DNA from: JBFMFH01 sp964481395
GTDB lineage: Bacteria; Acidobacteriota; Vicinamibacteria; Vicinamibacterales; JAKQTR01
Length of the DNA stretch: 64,000 nucleotides
Assembly (NCBI GenBank): GCA_964481395.1
Contig: CAYZYG010000015.1
Span: 1-64,000, forward strand
Direction: 5' to 3'
Within the stretch, counting starts at the first letter, position 1. Each line of letters begins with the position of its first letter. Shown piece after piece: positions 1 through 8,369 of this stretch. The notes beneath the pieces are model-generated. The model saw only the letters and a program-made list of their open reading frames with translations, made no database searches and had not been told where the DNA came from. A program made the position numbers and the translations under genes.

Positions 1-2161
1 TGATGCCGACGGGCGTGCGCACGCCGGTCGTCAGCATGTCGATCCGGCCCTTGATGGGCATCGTCCAGGCGTTGCTCACCCCCGGGATGCGGAGCGCACG
101 GTCCATCTCGTCGACGAGTTCATCCCACGAGATCCGATCCGGCCAGAAGGGCCGGACCACCGGGTGCAGCCATTCGGGCAGGCGCCCGGTGTACCAGCGC
201 GGCTTGTGCCGCCACTCCGACTCCGGTTTGAGGACGACGGTGGTCTCCATCATGGAGAACGGCGCCGGGTCGGTTGACGTCTCAGCCCGCCCGGCCTTCC
301 CCATCACCGTCTCGACCTCGGGGAACGTCATCAGCACCCGGTCCTGGCGCATCATGAGATCGGTCGCCTGCGTCACCGAGATCCCGGGCAGCGTGGTCGG
401 CATGTAGAGGATGGACCCCTCGTTGAGCGGCGGCATGAACTCCTGGCCGAGCTTGAAGTACACCGGCAGGGTCCCGAGCACGGCCGCGATCGCCAGGGCA
501 ACGACCGCTTTCGGGTAGCGGAGAACCGCCCGGCAGACGGGCTCGTAGACGGCGAAGATGGCCCGGCTGATCGGATGCCGCTCCTCGGCGTGGTAGGTCC
601 CGACGAAGGCGCCCGTCGCGATCCTGGCGATCCACCGCGGCCTGAAGGAGAACGGATCGATCCGGGCGAAGAGCATCCGCATCGCCGGGTCCAGCGTGAC
701 GGCCAGCACGGCGGCGAGCACCATGGCCAGGTTCTTGGAGTACGCCAGCGGCCCGAACAGCCGTCCCTCCTGGTCGACGAGCACGAAGATCGGAAGGAAC
801 GACACGGCGACCACGAGCAGCGAGAAGAAGACGGCCGGTCCGACCTCCTGCAGCGCCTCGAGCCTGATGGCGTGGAAGTCGCCCTGCCGGCCGCCGGCCT
901 GCCAGTGGTGGATCTTGTTGTAGGCGTTCTCCACCTCCACGATCGCGCCGTCGACCAGCACGCCGATCGAGATGGCGATGCCGGCCAGCGACATGATGTT
1001 CACGGTCACGCCCAGGTAGTACAGCGGGATGAACGAGAGCAGGACCGAGATCGGAATCGTGACGATGGGCACGAGCGCCGACGGAATGTGCCACAGGAAG
1101 ATCAGGATCACGACGGAGACGATGGCCATCTCGACCGTGAGCGTGCTCCGGAGCGTCGCGACCGCGCGTTCGATGAGCGTCGACCGGTCGTAGGTCGTGA
1201 CGACCTCGACGCCCGCCGGCAGCGAGGCGCTGAGATCCGCGATCCTGCTCTTCACCGCCTCGATCACGTTCAGCGCGTTCTCGCCGTGCCGCATGACGAC
1301 GATGCCGCCGACGCTGTCGCCCAGGGCGTTGAAATCGGCGACGCCCCTGCGCATCTCGGGACCGAGTTCGACCCGGGCGACGTCCCGCAGCAGGACGGGC
1401 ACGCCCGTCGCGGTGGTCTTCAGCACGATCTGCTCGAGGTCCCGGATCGACCTCGCGTATCCACGGGCGCGGACCATGTACTCGCGGCCGCTCCATTCGA
1501 GGAGCCGGCCGCCGACCTCGTTGTTGCTGGCGCGGACGGCGGCAGTCACGCGGTCGAGCGGCACGTCGAGAGCTCGCAGCCTGTTAGGGTCGACGGTGAT
1601 CTGGTACTGCTTGACGAAGCCGCCAATCGACGCGACTTCCGCCACGCCGGGTACGGCCTGCAGCGCGTACCGCACGGTCCAGTCCTGGATCGAGCGAAGC
1701 TCTTCCGGGCCGAGCGTCTTCGAGCGATCGACGAGTACGTACTGGAAGACCCAGCCGACGCCCGTCGCGTCCGGGCCGAGTTCCGTCCTGACGCCCTCGG
1801 GCAGGCTGGGCTGGATCTTCGACAGGTACTCGAGCACGCGGCTCCGGGCCCAGTAGATGTCGGTGCCGTCCTCGAAGATGACGTAGATGAACGAGAAGCC
1901 GAAGTCCGAGAACCCGCGGATCGCCCTGACGCGGGGCGCTCCCAGCAGCGCGCTCGTGATGGGGTAGGTGACCTGGTCCTCGATGATGTCGGGCGACCGG
2001 TCCCATTTCGAGTAGATGATGACCTGCGTGTCGGAGAGGTCCGGCAGCGCGTCGAGGCGGATGTGCTCGAGCACCGTCACCGCGCCGACGACGGCAGCCG
2101 CTGTCGCCAGCAGCACGAGCATGCGGTTGTGCGCGGAGAACGCAATGATGGCGCGGATCAT
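1..2161 (-). CDS. cusA: Heavy-metal efflux RND pump, CusA/CzcA type (partial, C-terminus off the left edge)
   Basis: Inner-membrane proton-driven pump of a tripartite efflux complex that exports Cu/Ag or Zn/Co/Cd ions from periplasm to outside. The frame is open from ATG at 2161 to the window edge, giving about 720 of the roughly 1040 residues usual for the family. The N-terminus (MIRAIIAFSAHNRMLVLLAT) is the first membrane helix. Recognisable segments follow: VSVVILIFLWHIPSALVPIV, and VDGAIVEVENAYN, which carries the transmembrane Asp of the proton relay. The second large periplasmic loop begins near GQEFMPPLNEGSILYMPTTL. It is last in the operon, after the adaptor at 2531-4141. The metal specificity (Cu/Ag or Zn/Co/Cd) cannot be settled because the key region is only partly visible; the CPMHP modules of the adaptor favour Cu/Ag. 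Confidence 0.93.
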   Translation of the reverse strand, partial: MIRAIIAFSAHNRMLVLLATAAAVVGAVTVLEHIRLDALPDLSDTQVIIYSKWDRSPDIIEDQVTYPITSALLGAPRVRAIRGFSDFGFSFIYVIFEDGTDIYWARSRVLEYLSKIQPSLPEGVRTELGPDATGVGWVFQYVLVDRSKTLGPEELRSIQDWTVRYALQAVPGVAEVASIGGFVKQYQITVDPNRLRALDVPLDRVTAAVRASNNEVGGRLLEWSGREYMVRARGYARSIRDLEQIVLKTTATGVPVLLRDVARVELGPEMRRGVADFNALGDSVGGIVVMRHGENALNVIEAVKSRIADLSASLPAGVEVVTTYDRSTLIERAVATLRSTLTVEMAIVSVVILIFLWHIPSALVPIVTIPISVLLSFIPLYYLGVTVNIMSLAGIAISIGVLVDGAIVEVENAYNKIHHWQAGGRQGDFHAIRLEALQEVGPAVFFSLLVVAVSFLPIFVLVDQEGRLFGPLAYSKNLAMVLAAVLAVTLDPAMRMLFARIDPFSFRPRWIARIATGAFVGTYHAEERHPISRAIFAVYEPVCRAVLRYPKAVVALAIAAVLGTLPVYFKLGQEFMPPLNEGSILYMPTTLPGISVTQATDLMMRQDRVLMTFPEVETVMGKAGRAETSTDPAPFSMMETTVVLKPESEWRHKPRWYTGRLPEWLHPVVRPFWPDRISWDELVDEMDRALRIPGVSNAWTMPIKGRIDMLTTGVRTPVGI

Positions 2162-2269
2162 GCGCGTACCGCCTGCGGGTGAGGGCTCCGCGGGCTGGCG
2201 CCGCTCGGATAGACCTGGTCACCGATGGCCGCGGTGGCATGGCACGGTCGGACACGCAGGTCACCGAGC

Positions 2270-2515
2270 AGGCCCTTGAGCCGAGCCGCTTTCACCCTGC
2301 CGCCGCTGGGTGAGCTTCGACAGACCAGGGCCGGCGGCAGTCTGCGAAACGCCTCGGAGGACAAGGGGGTCAGCCGGCGCAATCGTCCGCGGAGCAGCCG
2401 TGCCCGCGCACGGCCGCGACGCGGCAGCCGGCGGCCAGCGGGCCGCAACGGGACGGAGAGGCGTTTTGCCGGCGAGTGCGAGCGGGCCAGCGAGCGTGAC
2501 CTGCGAGTCCTCTCA
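2270..2515 (+). repeat. Dispersed repeat family A, copy 1 (fills the gap between pump and adaptor genes)
   Basis: The 369-base gap 2162-2530 has no convincing gene. It shares blocks with 31066-31240: CCTTGAGCCGAGCCG at the left, TCTGCRAAACGC in the middle, and GCGTTTTGCCGGCGAG followed by GCGAGCGGG at the right. Arms at 2347-2355 (AAACGCCTC) and 2458-2466 (GAGGCGTTT) are exact reverse complements around about 100 bases. It sits inside the efflux operon, between adaptor and pump, so it would be transcribed with them. Confidence 0.7.
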
Positions 2516-2530
2516 TGGCAGGCCGTCATC

Positions 2531-4141
2531 CTACCGTCCCCCGCCAATCGCCGCGCGGAGGCGCGACTCGGAATCGAGCAGGAAGTTCGCCGCGACAGCC
2601 ACCCGCTCGCCGGCGTGCAGCCCCGACTCGATGATCACACGCCCGTCGTGGCGGAGGCCGACCTTCACCTCGCGCGGCTCGAATCGGCCTGGCTCGGCCT
2701 CCACGAAGACGATCTGACGCGTCCCGGTGTCGATCACCGCCGAGTCCGCCACGAGCACCCCGCGGGCGCGATCGCGGTCGAGTTCCACGTTCACGAACAT
2801 CCCGGGCTTGAGTACCAGACGCGGGTTGGCGAACTCGAGGCGCACCCGGATCGTCCGGCTCGCCGCATCCATCGTCGGATAGACGAGGCTCACGCGGCCT
2901 GAGAGTCTGACTGACGGGTCGTGCTGGAGCGACACCATGGCCGGACGGCCGGCGCGCGCAGCCGAGGCCTCGATTTCGTACAGCTCGGCGACGACCCAGA
3001 CGCGGCTGAAATCCACGACCGTCATGAGCGGCGTCCCGGCGTCGATCCGCTGGCCCTCGACAACGGGCTTCTCGGTGACGTACCCGTTGAACGGAGCGCG
3101 CAGCGTGATCGTGCGCTCCGTCAGGCCAGACCGTTCGATCCCCGCGATGAACGAAGGGGGCACATCGAACAGTTCCAGTCGCCGGCGGGCCGCGTCGGCC
3201 AGGTCCCGACCGCCGCGTCGGACTTCATCGAGGGACGAGCGCTCGAAATCCGCAGCCGTCTGGCGGGCCCGCAGGTATTCCTCCTGACTCGCCAGCAACT
3301 CGGGCGAGTAGAGATCGACGAGCGGCTGCCCGGCGGTGACGAACTGCCCGACGGCATTCACGTGCAGGCGCTCGACCCATCCCGAAACCTTGGTCGTCAC
3401 CCGGCGGACGCGCGACTCGTCTTCGACGACGTTGCCGACCGCCCTGATGGTGGCGGCGAGCTCGCCCGCCTCGGCTTCCTGAATGCGGACGCCGGCCAGC
3501 GTGGACTGGTTCCCGGTCATGCTGATGGGCGCGAGCCCGTCCAGCGTGACCGTTCCGGGTGACGCGTGCGGCGACTGCTTCACCAGATCCATGCCGCACT
3601 TGGGACAGCGACCCGGCTCGTGCTGCTGCACGTCCGGGTGCATTGGACAGACGTAGAGGTCACTGGTGGTCGCAGGTGCCGCAATCCCGGCCGCGCCCTG
3701 CTTCACCAGATCCATGCCGCACTTGGGACAGCGACCCGGCTCGTGCTGCTGCACGTCCGGGTGCATTGGACAGACGTAGAGGTCACTGGTGGTCGCAGGT
3801 GCCGCAACCCCGGCCGCGCCCTGCTTCACCAGATCCATGCCGCACTGCGGGCACGTCCCAGGCTCGTGCTGCTGCACCTTCGGGTGCATCGGGCAGTAGT
3901 ACACGTCCTCCGTCGCGGCTGCCGAGTTCTGCGCAGTGGGCACGAGGCGCATACCGCAGATCGGACAGTCTCCTGGCCTCTCGGACGTGTACGACGGGTG
4001 CATCGGGCAGTGATAGGCCTGGGCTCTCGTGCGCTCATCCGAGTGCACGAGCAGCCATGGGGCGGCGACCACCGCCGACGCGAGGAGCACGAGGAGCAGG
4101 ACCTTGCCCCAGTGTTGACGGAGGATCTCGCGGATGTTCAT
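2531..4141 (-). CDS. cusB: Efflux RND periplasmic adaptor (CusB/HlyD family) with four N-terminal metal-binding modules
   Basis: Membrane-fusion protein linking the RND pump to the outer-membrane channel; in Cus systems it also hands metal to the pump. An N-terminal membrane anchor lies at residues 13-33. Four heavy-metal-binding modules of the form YxCPMHP...CPxCGM follow at about 43-68, 81-106, 122-147 and 163-188. After them come the barrel-sandwich (lipoyl) halves, a helical hairpin near QEEYLRARQTAADFER and beta-barrel domains (LRAPFNGYVTEKPVVEGQRI). At 536 residues it is longer than usual because most family members have none or one such module. Modules 3 and 4 are a near-perfect DNA duplication. 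The start ATG lies 10 bases after the stop of the channel gene at 4152, and the pump gene follows. Confidence 0.95.
   Translation of the reverse strand: MNIREILRQHWGKVLLLVLLASAVVAAPWLLVHSDERTRAQAYHCPMHPSYTSERPGDCPICGMRLVPTAQNSAAATEDVYYCPMHPKVQQHEPGTCPQCGMDLVKQGAAGVAAPATTSDLYVCPMHPDVQQHEPGRCPKCGMDLVKQGAAGIAAPATTSDLYVCPMHPDVQQHEPGRCPKCGMDLVKQSPHASPGTVTLDGLAPISMTGNQSTLAGVRIQEAEAGELAATIRAVGNVVEDESRVRRVTTKVSGWVERLHVNAVGQFVTAGQPLVDLYSPELLASQEEYLRARQTAADFERSSLDEVRRGGRDLADAARRRLELFDVPPSFIAGIERSGLTERTITLRAPFNGYVTEKPVVEGQRIDAGTPLMTVVDFSRVWVVAELYEIEASAARAGRPAMVSLQHDPSVRLSGRVSLVYPTMDAASRTIRVRLEFANPRLVLKPGMFVNVELDRDRARGVLVADSAVIDTGTRQIVFVEAEPGRFEPREVKVGLRHDGRVIIESGLHAGERVAVAANFLLDSESRLRAAIGGGR
3581..3826 (-). 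repeat. Tandem 123-bp duplication inside the adaptor gene
   Basis: Units 3581-3703 and 3704-3826 differ at one base that I can see (t at 3685, c at 3808), giving Ile versus Val. Each unit is 41 codons and encodes one CPMHP/CPKCGM metal-binding module plus linker, so the frame is kept. The neighbouring unit on the 5' side of the gene (about 3827-3949) is related but diverged. The near identity, including silent positions, indicates a recent duplication or ongoing conversion. Confidence 0.95.
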
Positions 4142-4151
4142 GACCGTCCCT

Positions 4152-5474
4152 TCATTTCATCGAGCCCGCAGGGAGATTGGGCCCAGCCTGCTGCTCCGTG
4201 GCAGGTGCCGTCTCCGGCGCGAGGAGCGCCTCGAGCCGGACGCGAGCCGTATAGCGATCGGCCTGGCGCCTGGCGAGTCCCACGCGCACCTCGATCCAGT
4301 TCCGGAACTCGTCGAGGACCGACACGAATTCACCGCGCCCCACGAGGTAGCTGGTGCGGGTCGCGTCGAGCGCGGCCGAGTTCTGCGGGAGCAAGGCGGA
4401 CTCGTAGCGGCGGACCTGGGCGTCAGCGGTGTGCCACGCCTCCATGAGTGTGAGCAGGTCCGCGTGGAGTTGAGCCGTCGCGTCGGCCAGGTCCAGTTCG
4501 GCGGCGCTCTGCTCCCGTTCGGCGGCCGCAATCAGCGGAAGCTGCTTCCGTTTCTTCCAGATGGGCAGTTCGAGGCCCACGCTGAAGGTCGCCATCCGGC
4601 CCCACCCGCCCTGCCAGAAGAGGCCGGCCCCGACGTTCCAGGCGGGGTGCGCGTCCGCCTTCGATTGCGCGACCTTCTCGGCCGCCACGCTGATCTCCGC
4701 CCGACGAACCGCGATCTCTGGCGATTGGTCGAGTTCCGTTGTCCCGTCCGGGGTGGTCGTGGGAGGGGTCGAATCCGGCAGCGCGGCCACGCCGCCGATC
4801 GGGGTGCCGGGAGGGTCGTTGGTCAGGCGGTTCAGCGCCGCCTGGACGGCCACGCGGTCGTTCTCGAGGTCCGCCACCCGCTCGCCCAGCCGCGATCGCT
4901 CGAGCTGCACCCGCAGCACGCTGGCCTGATCGGACTCGCCAACCGCGTAGCGCGCCGTCGCGGTGGCCTCGAGCATGCTGAGCAGTTCGCCGGCCGCGTC
5001 CAGCGTCTCCCGTTCCCGATCGATTGCGAAGAGGCTCGCATAGAGCACCCGGACGGTCGTCGCCAGCGTCGTCTCGCCGAACGCCAGCTCGGCGCGGCTC
5101 TTCAGAATCTCCGCCTGCGCCAACATCCGCCTCGACCGGCGACGCCCTTTGCTCAGCATGTCCTGACGGTAGGAGGCGCCCAGCATCGAGCCGGGATCGG
5201 TTCCGATCGTGTACTTGGGAAAGTCGGCGGCCCGGTACTCGAATTCGATCATGGGATCCGGCAGCGCGTCTGCCGCCGTCAGCGCCTCAGCAGCCGCGTC
5301 AATTCGCGCTCGCTTCGCCTGGAGCGACGGCGCGTTCGCGAGCGCCCGGGTGACCAGCTGCTCGACCGGCGGAGCCGCGGTTGGCTGGGCCGAGGCTGGA
5401 ACAACCGCTCCCGACAGCGCGAGCGTCAGTGTGAGTGTCGGAGTGGCAAGCTGGAGAACCGTACGAGGACGCAT
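4152..5474 (-). CDS. cusC: Outer-membrane efflux channel, TolC/CusC family
   Basis: Outer-membrane factor of the metal efflux complex. It has 440 residues with a Sec signal peptide ending near PASAQ, followed by two repeats of the long coiled-coil TolC/OEP fold (for example RALANAPSLQAKRARIDAAA and LADATAQLHADLLTLMEAWH). There is no lipobox cysteine, unlike E. coli CusC. It is the first gene of the operon; the adaptor begins 10 bases after its stop. The 160-base region upstream holds a candidate sigma-54 promoter and two palindromes. The only start before the signal peptide is the ATG at 5474, which makes the leader very short if that promoter is real. Confidence 0.9.
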   Translation of the reverse strand: MRPRTVLQLATPTLTLTLALSGAVVPASAQPTAAPPVEQLVTRALANAPSLQAKRARIDAAAEALTAADALPDPMIEFEYRAADFPKYTIGTDPGSMLGASYRQDMLSKGRRRSRRMLAQAEILKSRAELAFGETTLATTVRVLYASLFAIDRERETLDAAGELLSMLEATATARYAVGESDQASVLRVQLERSRLGERVADLENDRVAVQAALNRLTNDPPGTPIGGVAALPDSTPPTTTPDGTTELDQSPEIAVRRAEISVAAEKVAQSKADAHPAWNVGAGLFWQGGWGRMATFSVGLELPIWKKRKQLPLIAAAEREQSAAELDLADATAQLHADLLTLMEAWHTADAQVRRYESALLPQNSAALDATRTSYLVGRGEFVSVLDEFRNWIEVRVGLARRQADRYTARVRLEALLAPETAPATEQQAGPNLPAGSMK

Positions 5475-5490
5475 CTCGCCAGCAGGAGTG

Positions 5491-5505
5491 GCAAGAGCCG
5501 TGCCG
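5491..5505 (-). promoter_or_regulatory. Candidate sigma-54 promoter of the efflux operon
   Basis: On the minus strand the sequence CGGCACGGCTCTTGC matches the -24/-12 consensus TGGCACG-N4-TTGC at every fixed base but the first, with correct GG-to-GC spacing. It lies 16 bases before the ATG of the channel gene, so the transcript would start only about 5 bases before the ATG. That short leader is the main doubt. Support comes from the palindromes upstream and the adjacent gene for a GAFTGA-bearing, sigma-54-type regulator. Confidence 0.55.
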
Positions 5506-5567
5506 TATCCAATCTGTCAGGATTCCCCCAAAAGACGGAGAGATGGACGGACCCGTCCAAGAGGATC

Positions 5568-5613
5568 TGTCTGTTATCAGACATCCGGCGGGCGGGCTGT
5601 CTCTTATCGGACA
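5568..5613 (-). promoter_or_regulatory. Two palindromic operators (candidate enhancer sites)
   Basis: Two 16-base sites lie 30 bases apart centre to centre: TGTCTGTTATCAGACA (5568-5583) and TGTCTCTTATCGGACA (5598-5613). They share TGTCT-N-TTATC-R-GACA and are about 60 to 120 bases upstream of the sigma-54-like box. Spacing of roughly three helical turns suits a dimeric activator binding on one face. The adjacent NtrC-type regulator is the obvious candidate, but that pairing is inferred. Confidence 0.65.
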
Positions 5614-5635
5614 GCGCCACTCACTGGGCTTTTCG

Positions 5636-7063
5636 CTACTCCCTGTCCCCTGTCCCCCGCCCTTCCCCTGTCGCCTGCCCCCTGTCCCCTGTTCCCTGTC
5701 TTCCGATTCCGTGCTTCTCCATCCGGTACAGGAGCGCGCTGCGGGTGATCCCGAGGTACGCCGCAGCCCTGGTCTGGTTCCAGTCGTGCCGGTCGAGCGC
5801 CGCCCTGATCAGATCGCGTTCGACCTCGTCCAGCGAAATGCCGTCATCCGGCAGTTCCACCCGCGCGCGTCCGAAGCGCAGCTCCGTCGCGGCCAGTCGC
5901 TCGGGCAGGTCGTCGGTGCCGATGACGCCGTCTCTGTCGAGCACGAGGGCCCGTTCGATGACGTTCTCGAGTTCACGGATGTTCCCGGGCCAGCCGTACA
6001 CGTTCAGGAGCTGAAACACTGGCTTGGCGACCGAGGGAACGGGCCGGCCAAGACGGTCGGCGTGCTTCGACACGAAGTGCTCGACCAGCAGCGGAATGTC
6101 GTCCGCGCGTTCGCGCAGAGGCGGGACGCGGATGGGCACGACCGCCAGGCGGTAGTAGAGATCCTCGCGGAACGATCCGTCCTGGATCATCGCCTCGAGT
6201 TCGCGGTTGGTCGCCGCGATGACTCGCACGTCCACCTTCTTCGGCCGGGCGTCGCCGACCTTGTCGATCTCGCGCTCCTGCAGGACGCGGAGGATCTTGA
6301 CCTGCAGCAGCTGCGGCAGGTCGCCGACCTCGTCCAGGAAGATCGTGCCGCCGTCGGCGGACTCGAACTTGCCGGGTGCGTCGGCGACGGCGCCCGTGAA
6401 CGCGCCGCGCCGGTGGCCGAACAGCTCTGACTCGAGGAGATGTTCCGGAATGGCTGCGCAGTTCACCGGGATGAACGGCCCGTCGGAGCGGTCGCTGTTC
6501 ACGTGGATCGCCTTGGCGAGCAGTTCCTTGCCCGTTCCGCTCTCGCCAAGCAGCAGCACCGTCGCGTCGCTCTTCGCCACGCGCGCAGCCACGTCCGTGA
6601 CGCCGCGCATCGCGCGGGAGCCGCCGATCATCGCGGCGAACGAGAAGCGGTCCGTGACGAGCTGGCGCAGCCGCCGGTTCTCGGTCTTCAACTGGGCCAC
6701 TTCGAAGGCCTTCCGGACGCTGGCCCGCAGCTGGTCGCGCGTGAACGGCTTGGTCAGGTAGTCGAACGCGCCGAGTCTCATCGCCTCGACGGCCGCCTCG
6801 ATCGTGCCGTGAGCAGTGAGCATCACGACGGGCAGTTCCGGCCGCATGCCCTTCAGCCGGGCCAGCAAGTCCATGCCGTCCATGCCGGGCATGCGCACGT
6901 CGGTGAGAACGAGATCCACATCCGTGGACTGGAACAGCGCCAGGCCCTCTTCACCGCCGGCCGCGGTCATCACACGATAGCCAGACTCCCGCAGCGTGTA
7001 CTCCGTCACCCGCCTCAGGCTCTCGTCGTCGTCAACGAGCAGGACCGTCGGTGTCGTCGCCAT
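5636..7063 (-). CDS. Sigma-54-dependent response regulator, NtrC/ZraR type
   Basis: Two-component activator. It has an N-terminal receiver domain (phospho-acceptor Asp about residue 55 in LVLTDVRMPG), a central AAA+ domain with Walker A GESGTGKE, the sigma-54 contact loop GAFTGA and Walker B TIFLDEVGDL, and a C-terminal Fis-type helix-turn-helix (NQTRAAAYLGITRSALLYRM). The ATG at 7063 is chosen because the receiver starts a few residues later and the kinase gene stops at 7074. It probably controls the efflux operon that starts 160 bases beyond its stop. The last 20 or so residues (QGTGDRGQATGEGRGTGDRE) are encoded by a heptamer repeat, not by normal gene sequence. Confidence 0.93.
   Translation of the reverse strand: MATTPTVLLVDDDESLRRVTEYTLRESGYRVMTAAGGEEGLALFQSTDVDLVLTDVRMPGMDGMDLLARLKGMRPELPVVMLTAHGTIEAAVEAMRLGAFDYLTKPFTRDQLRASVRKAFEVAQLKTENRRLRQLVTDRFSFAAMIGGSRAMRGVTDVAARVAKSDATVLLLGESGTGKELLAKAIHVNSDRSDGPFIPVNCAAIPEHLLESELFGHRRGAFTGAVADAPGKFESADGGTIFLDEVGDLPQLLQVKILRVLQEREIDKVGDARPKKVDVRVIAATNRELEAMIQDGSFREDLYYRLAVVPIRVPPLRERADDIPLLVEHFVSKHADRLGRPVPSVAKPVFQLLNVYGWPGNIRELENVIERALVLDRDGVIGTDDLPERLAATELRFGRARVELPDDGISLDEVERDLIRAALDRHDWNQTRAAAYLGITRSALLYRMEKHGIGRQGTGDRGQATGEGRGTGDRE
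5641..5703. repeat. CCTGTCC heptamer array inside the 3' end of the regulator gene
   Basis: Degenerate CCTGTCC/CCTGTTC/CCTGTCT units with a seven-base period. They are read in frame as the Gly/Thr/Arg-rich tail of the response regulator, which suggests the repeat invaded and replaced the original C-terminus. Confidence 0.8.
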
Positions 7064-7073
7064 GGGTGAGACC

Positions 7074-8240
7074 TCATGCGGGCGCGCGGACCGCGTCCGG
7101 CCCGAGCGGAAGCTCGACGCGCACGATTGCACCGGACACCGCAGGGCCGGCAGCGGCGGTGCCGGCGTCCGGCGTCCCGGCGGAGCCAACGGAGATCCGT
7201 CCGTTGTGGTTCGCGATGATTCGCGACGACACCGCCAGACCGAGGCCCGTCCCGTGGGCCTTGGTCGTGAAGAAGGGGTCGAAGACCCGCTCGCGCTGCT
7301 CCGGCGGCACGCCTGGCCCCTGGTCGACGACCTCCACGACGGCCCAGCCGGGAGCCTGACGGGTTCGGATGACGACCGTCGATCCGGCAGGGCTCGCCTG
7401 GATGGCGTTCAGCGCGACGTTGAACAGCACCTGCCTGATCTGCTCGGGGTCCATGCAGACATCAGGCAGACGCGCCTGCTCCTCCCGATTCAGGGCCACC
7501 CGCGCGCGCTCGGCCTGGGGTCTGAGCAGCAACGTGACGTGGTCGATGGCATCGTGCAGGCTGGCCACTCTGAGCTCAGGTTCCCGCGGGCGCGCGTAGG
7601 CGAGGAACTCCCCGACGAGGCCGTCGAGGCGGGCGAGTTCGGTCGCGGCGACGCCGGTGAACTCGGCCTCTGGCGTGCCGGCGGACACACGCGACGCGAC
7701 GATCTCAAGCGCCCCTTTCATGCCCGCCAGAGGATTGCGGATCTCGTGCGCAAGGCCCGCAGCCACCTGTCCGAGCGCGGAGAGCCGGTCGGCCCGCCTC
7801 ACTTGCTCCTGCGACTCTCGCAGGTCCCGGTTCGCGGCCTCGAGCGACGCGGCGGCCTGCTGCGACTCCCGCGTGAGCCGGCGCTGCACGTCGGAGAGCA
7901 CGCCCACCAGCAACCCGGCCGCGTGGAAGATCACCAACTCCGCGTACTGGCTCGCGGCATAGGGCTCATTCGCTCCCCAGGTGTAGTGAATGTGCGGCCA
8001 GTAGGCGACGGCGGCCGCCAGGGCCGTCACCAGTCCGCCGCGCACGCCGAACCAGTACGCGCCGACGACAATCGGCGCGTAGTACAGTCGCTGGTAGATG
8101 TTGTGCAGCCACGCCCGATCCGGGCTCGTGGTGTAGTGCAAGAGCGAGACGACGATCAGGCCGACGAGCAGGAGAATCCACCGGCGCAGCACCGTGCCGG
8201 CGTCGATCCGTTCTCCTGCCGCGGGCACCAGGGGCCCCAT
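7074..8240 (-). CDS. Membrane sensor histidine kinase
   Basis: 388-residue kinase. Hydrophobic segments fill about residues 18-115 (VVGAYWFGVRGGLVTALAAA resembles the DUF4118/KdpD-type four-helix module). A coiled coil follows, then the HisKA box LAHEIRNPLAG with the phospho-acceptor His, and an HATPase domain with N box FNVALNAIQA, G1 DQGPGVP and G2 GTGLGLAV. Its stop is 10 bases before the response-regulator start, so the two form a pair. There is no large periplasmic sensor domain, so a signal may be read in or near the membrane; the metal link is inferred only from the neighbouring efflux genes. Confidence 0.92.
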   Translation of the reverse strand: MGPLVPAAGERIDAGTVLRRWILLLVGLIVVSLLHYTTSPDRAWLHNIYQRLYYAPIVVGAYWFGVRGGLVTALAAAVAYWPHIHYTWGANEPYAASQYAELVIFHAAGLLVGVLSDVQRRLTRESQQAAASLEAANRDLRESQEQVRRADRLSALGQVAAGLAHEIRNPLAGMKGALEIVASRVSAGTPEAEFTGVAATELARLDGLVGEFLAYARPREPELRVASLHDAIDHVTLLLRPQAERARVALNREEQARLPDVCMDPEQIRQVLFNVALNAIQASPAGSTVVIRTRQAPGWAVVEVVDQGPGVPPEQRERVFDPFFTTKAHGTGLGLAVSSRIIANHNGRISVGSAGTPDAGTAAAGPAVSGAIVRVELPLGPDAVRAPA

Positions 8241-8331
8241 GGGGTCCCATGGTAGCGCACTCCTGCCGGCTCAACCTCGACTTCAACGTCGTAGAGATGA
8301 ACAGTCGGCCGATCGGGGCCGACTCCCCCTT

Positions 8332-8369
8332 CCGTCTCCTGACTCCTGACTCCTGGCTACTGTCCCTGC
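8332..8369. repeat. CTCCTGA heptamer array
   Basis: Units CTCCTGA, CTCCTGA, CTCCTGG and degenerate neighbours run into the 3' end of the lipoprotein gene at 8357, where they encode its last residues (GRPGQGQ and stop). Same seven-base period as arrays at 13403 and 27780. Confidence 0.7.

Noticed and set aside
575..2182. Long open frame of 535 codons on the plus strand opposite the pump gene
   Set aside because: It is antisense to cusA, whose protein is clearly conserved; the antisense product is Arg/Asp/His-rich and resembles no protein. High GC content leaves such frames open.
2162..2530. Short coding gene between adaptor and pump
   Set aside because: Frames here give Arg/Ala-rich sequences without a start signal, and the DNA matches repeat family A elsewhere.
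4134..6014. 626-codon plus-strand open frame across cusC and the regulator
   Set aside because: Antisense to two well-recognised genes; composition (Arg/Pro/Gly) is that of a shadow frame.
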